Shown in pieces: positions 4,961 through 5,216 of a stretch of 5,216 nucleotides of DNA (position 1 is its first letter; every line of letters starts with the position of its first letter). Source of the stretch: Actinoplanes liguriensis (GTDB lineage: Bacteria > Actinomycetota > Actinomycetes > Mycobacteriales > Micromonosporaceae); NCBI GenBank assembly GCA_000715855.1, contig KL571218.1, positions 1 to 5,216 of the forward strand, written 5' to 3'. Both the position numbers and the translations under genes were made by a program. The notes under the pieces were generated by a model, which was not told the DNA's origin, made no database searches, and saw nothing but the letters and a program-made list of their open reading frames with translations.

Positions 4961-5216
4961 GTGGATCTTCTCGAGGAGTACCGCAGGGCCAATTTCTTCT
5001 TCGAGTCCGGCGACCCGCTCGGCGCGTCCCGGCTGCTCGAACCGATCGTCGAGGCGGAGCCGCAGAACGCCGCGGTCCGTCAGCTGCTCGCCCGGGCCTA
5101 CTTCAACTCGGCCCAGCTCAACGGGGCGGAGACGCAGCTCAGGGCATTGATAGAGCATGATCCGTCGGACCACTACGCGCACCACGTGCTCGGTCGGACC
5201 CTGGAGCGGGCCGGCC
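4961..5216 (+). CDS. Tetratricopeptide-repeat protein, N-terminal part
   Basis: Starts at GTG 4961 with GGAG 6 nt upstream and stays open to the right edge; 85 residues are visible. Helical repeats of about 34 residues can be laid out: 2-36 (EYRRANFFFESGDPLGASRL... ending EAEPQN), 37-70 (VRQLLARAYFNSAQLNGAE... ending HDPSD), and the start of a third, HYAHHVLGRTLERAG (71-85). The Gly/Ala positions and the Pro at each repeat end fit the TPR pattern. Such short soluble actinobacterial TPR proteins mediate protein contacts; no specific partner or pathway is indicated. From memory, similar proteins are only somewhat longer than this, so most of the gene may be present. It is divergent from the two-component operon and may share its regulatory region. 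A TTG at 4922 is in frame but has weaker start context. Confidence 0.85.
   Translation, partial: MDLLEEYRRANFFFESGDPLGASRLLEPIVEAEPQNAAVRQLLARAYFNSAQLNGAETQLRALIEHDPSDHYAHHVLGRTLERAG

Noticed and set aside
4721..5185. 154-codon minus-strand frame across the intergenic region and TPR gene
   Set aside because: Opposite the well-supported TPR frame, without family resemblance; part spans probable regulatory DNA.

Overview
The window is strongly GC-rich, with G/C-ending codons, GTG starts and long antisense open frames. Protein families point to a high-GC actinobacterium, most likely a Micromonosporaceae-type organism (Actinoplanes or a relative). That placement is an inference from family resemblance. 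Most of the window is read on the minus strand; one gene at the right edge is divergent.

Layout from right to left, following minus-strand transcription. A short TPR-repeat gene starts at 4961 on the plus strand and runs off the window. Divergent from it is a two-component system: an OmpR/PhoP-type response regulator (3959-4690), then a membrane histidine kinase (2376-3956) that begins 2 nt after the regulator's stop. Beyond the kinase is a class I DAHP synthase gene (1111-2175), the entry step of aromatic amino acid synthesis. Beyond that is the N-terminal part of a GT39-type membrane glycosyltransferase (1-978), cut by the left edge.

The most informative signals lie between the genes. (1) The roughly 180-nt leader of the DAHP synthase gene has all the parts of a ribosome-mediated transcription attenuator: a short ORF with the run Tyr-Ala-Phe-Tyr-Trp-Phe, a pause hairpin, a 10-bp antiterminator, and a perfect 10-bp terminator with a U-tract. 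It appears tuned to all three aromatic amino acids. Its likely promoter lies at the 3' end of the kinase gene, and the transcript may be leaderless. (2) Direct 7-bp repeats with an 11-bp period, resembling the PhoP box of Mycobacterium tuberculosis, occur upstream of the response regulator (two repeats) and upstream of the glycosyltransferase (three repeats), in the same orientation relative to each gene. This suggests that the regulator controls itself and the glycosyltransferase.

Two proteins appear to carry in-frame internal deletions of about 20-26 residues relative to their families. In the histidine kinase the region just before the N-box of the ATPase domain is missing. In the glycosyltransferase a segment between two membrane helices is missing. 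These may be true lesions or sequence/assembly artefacts. No tRNA, rRNA, CRISPR array or mobile element was seen.
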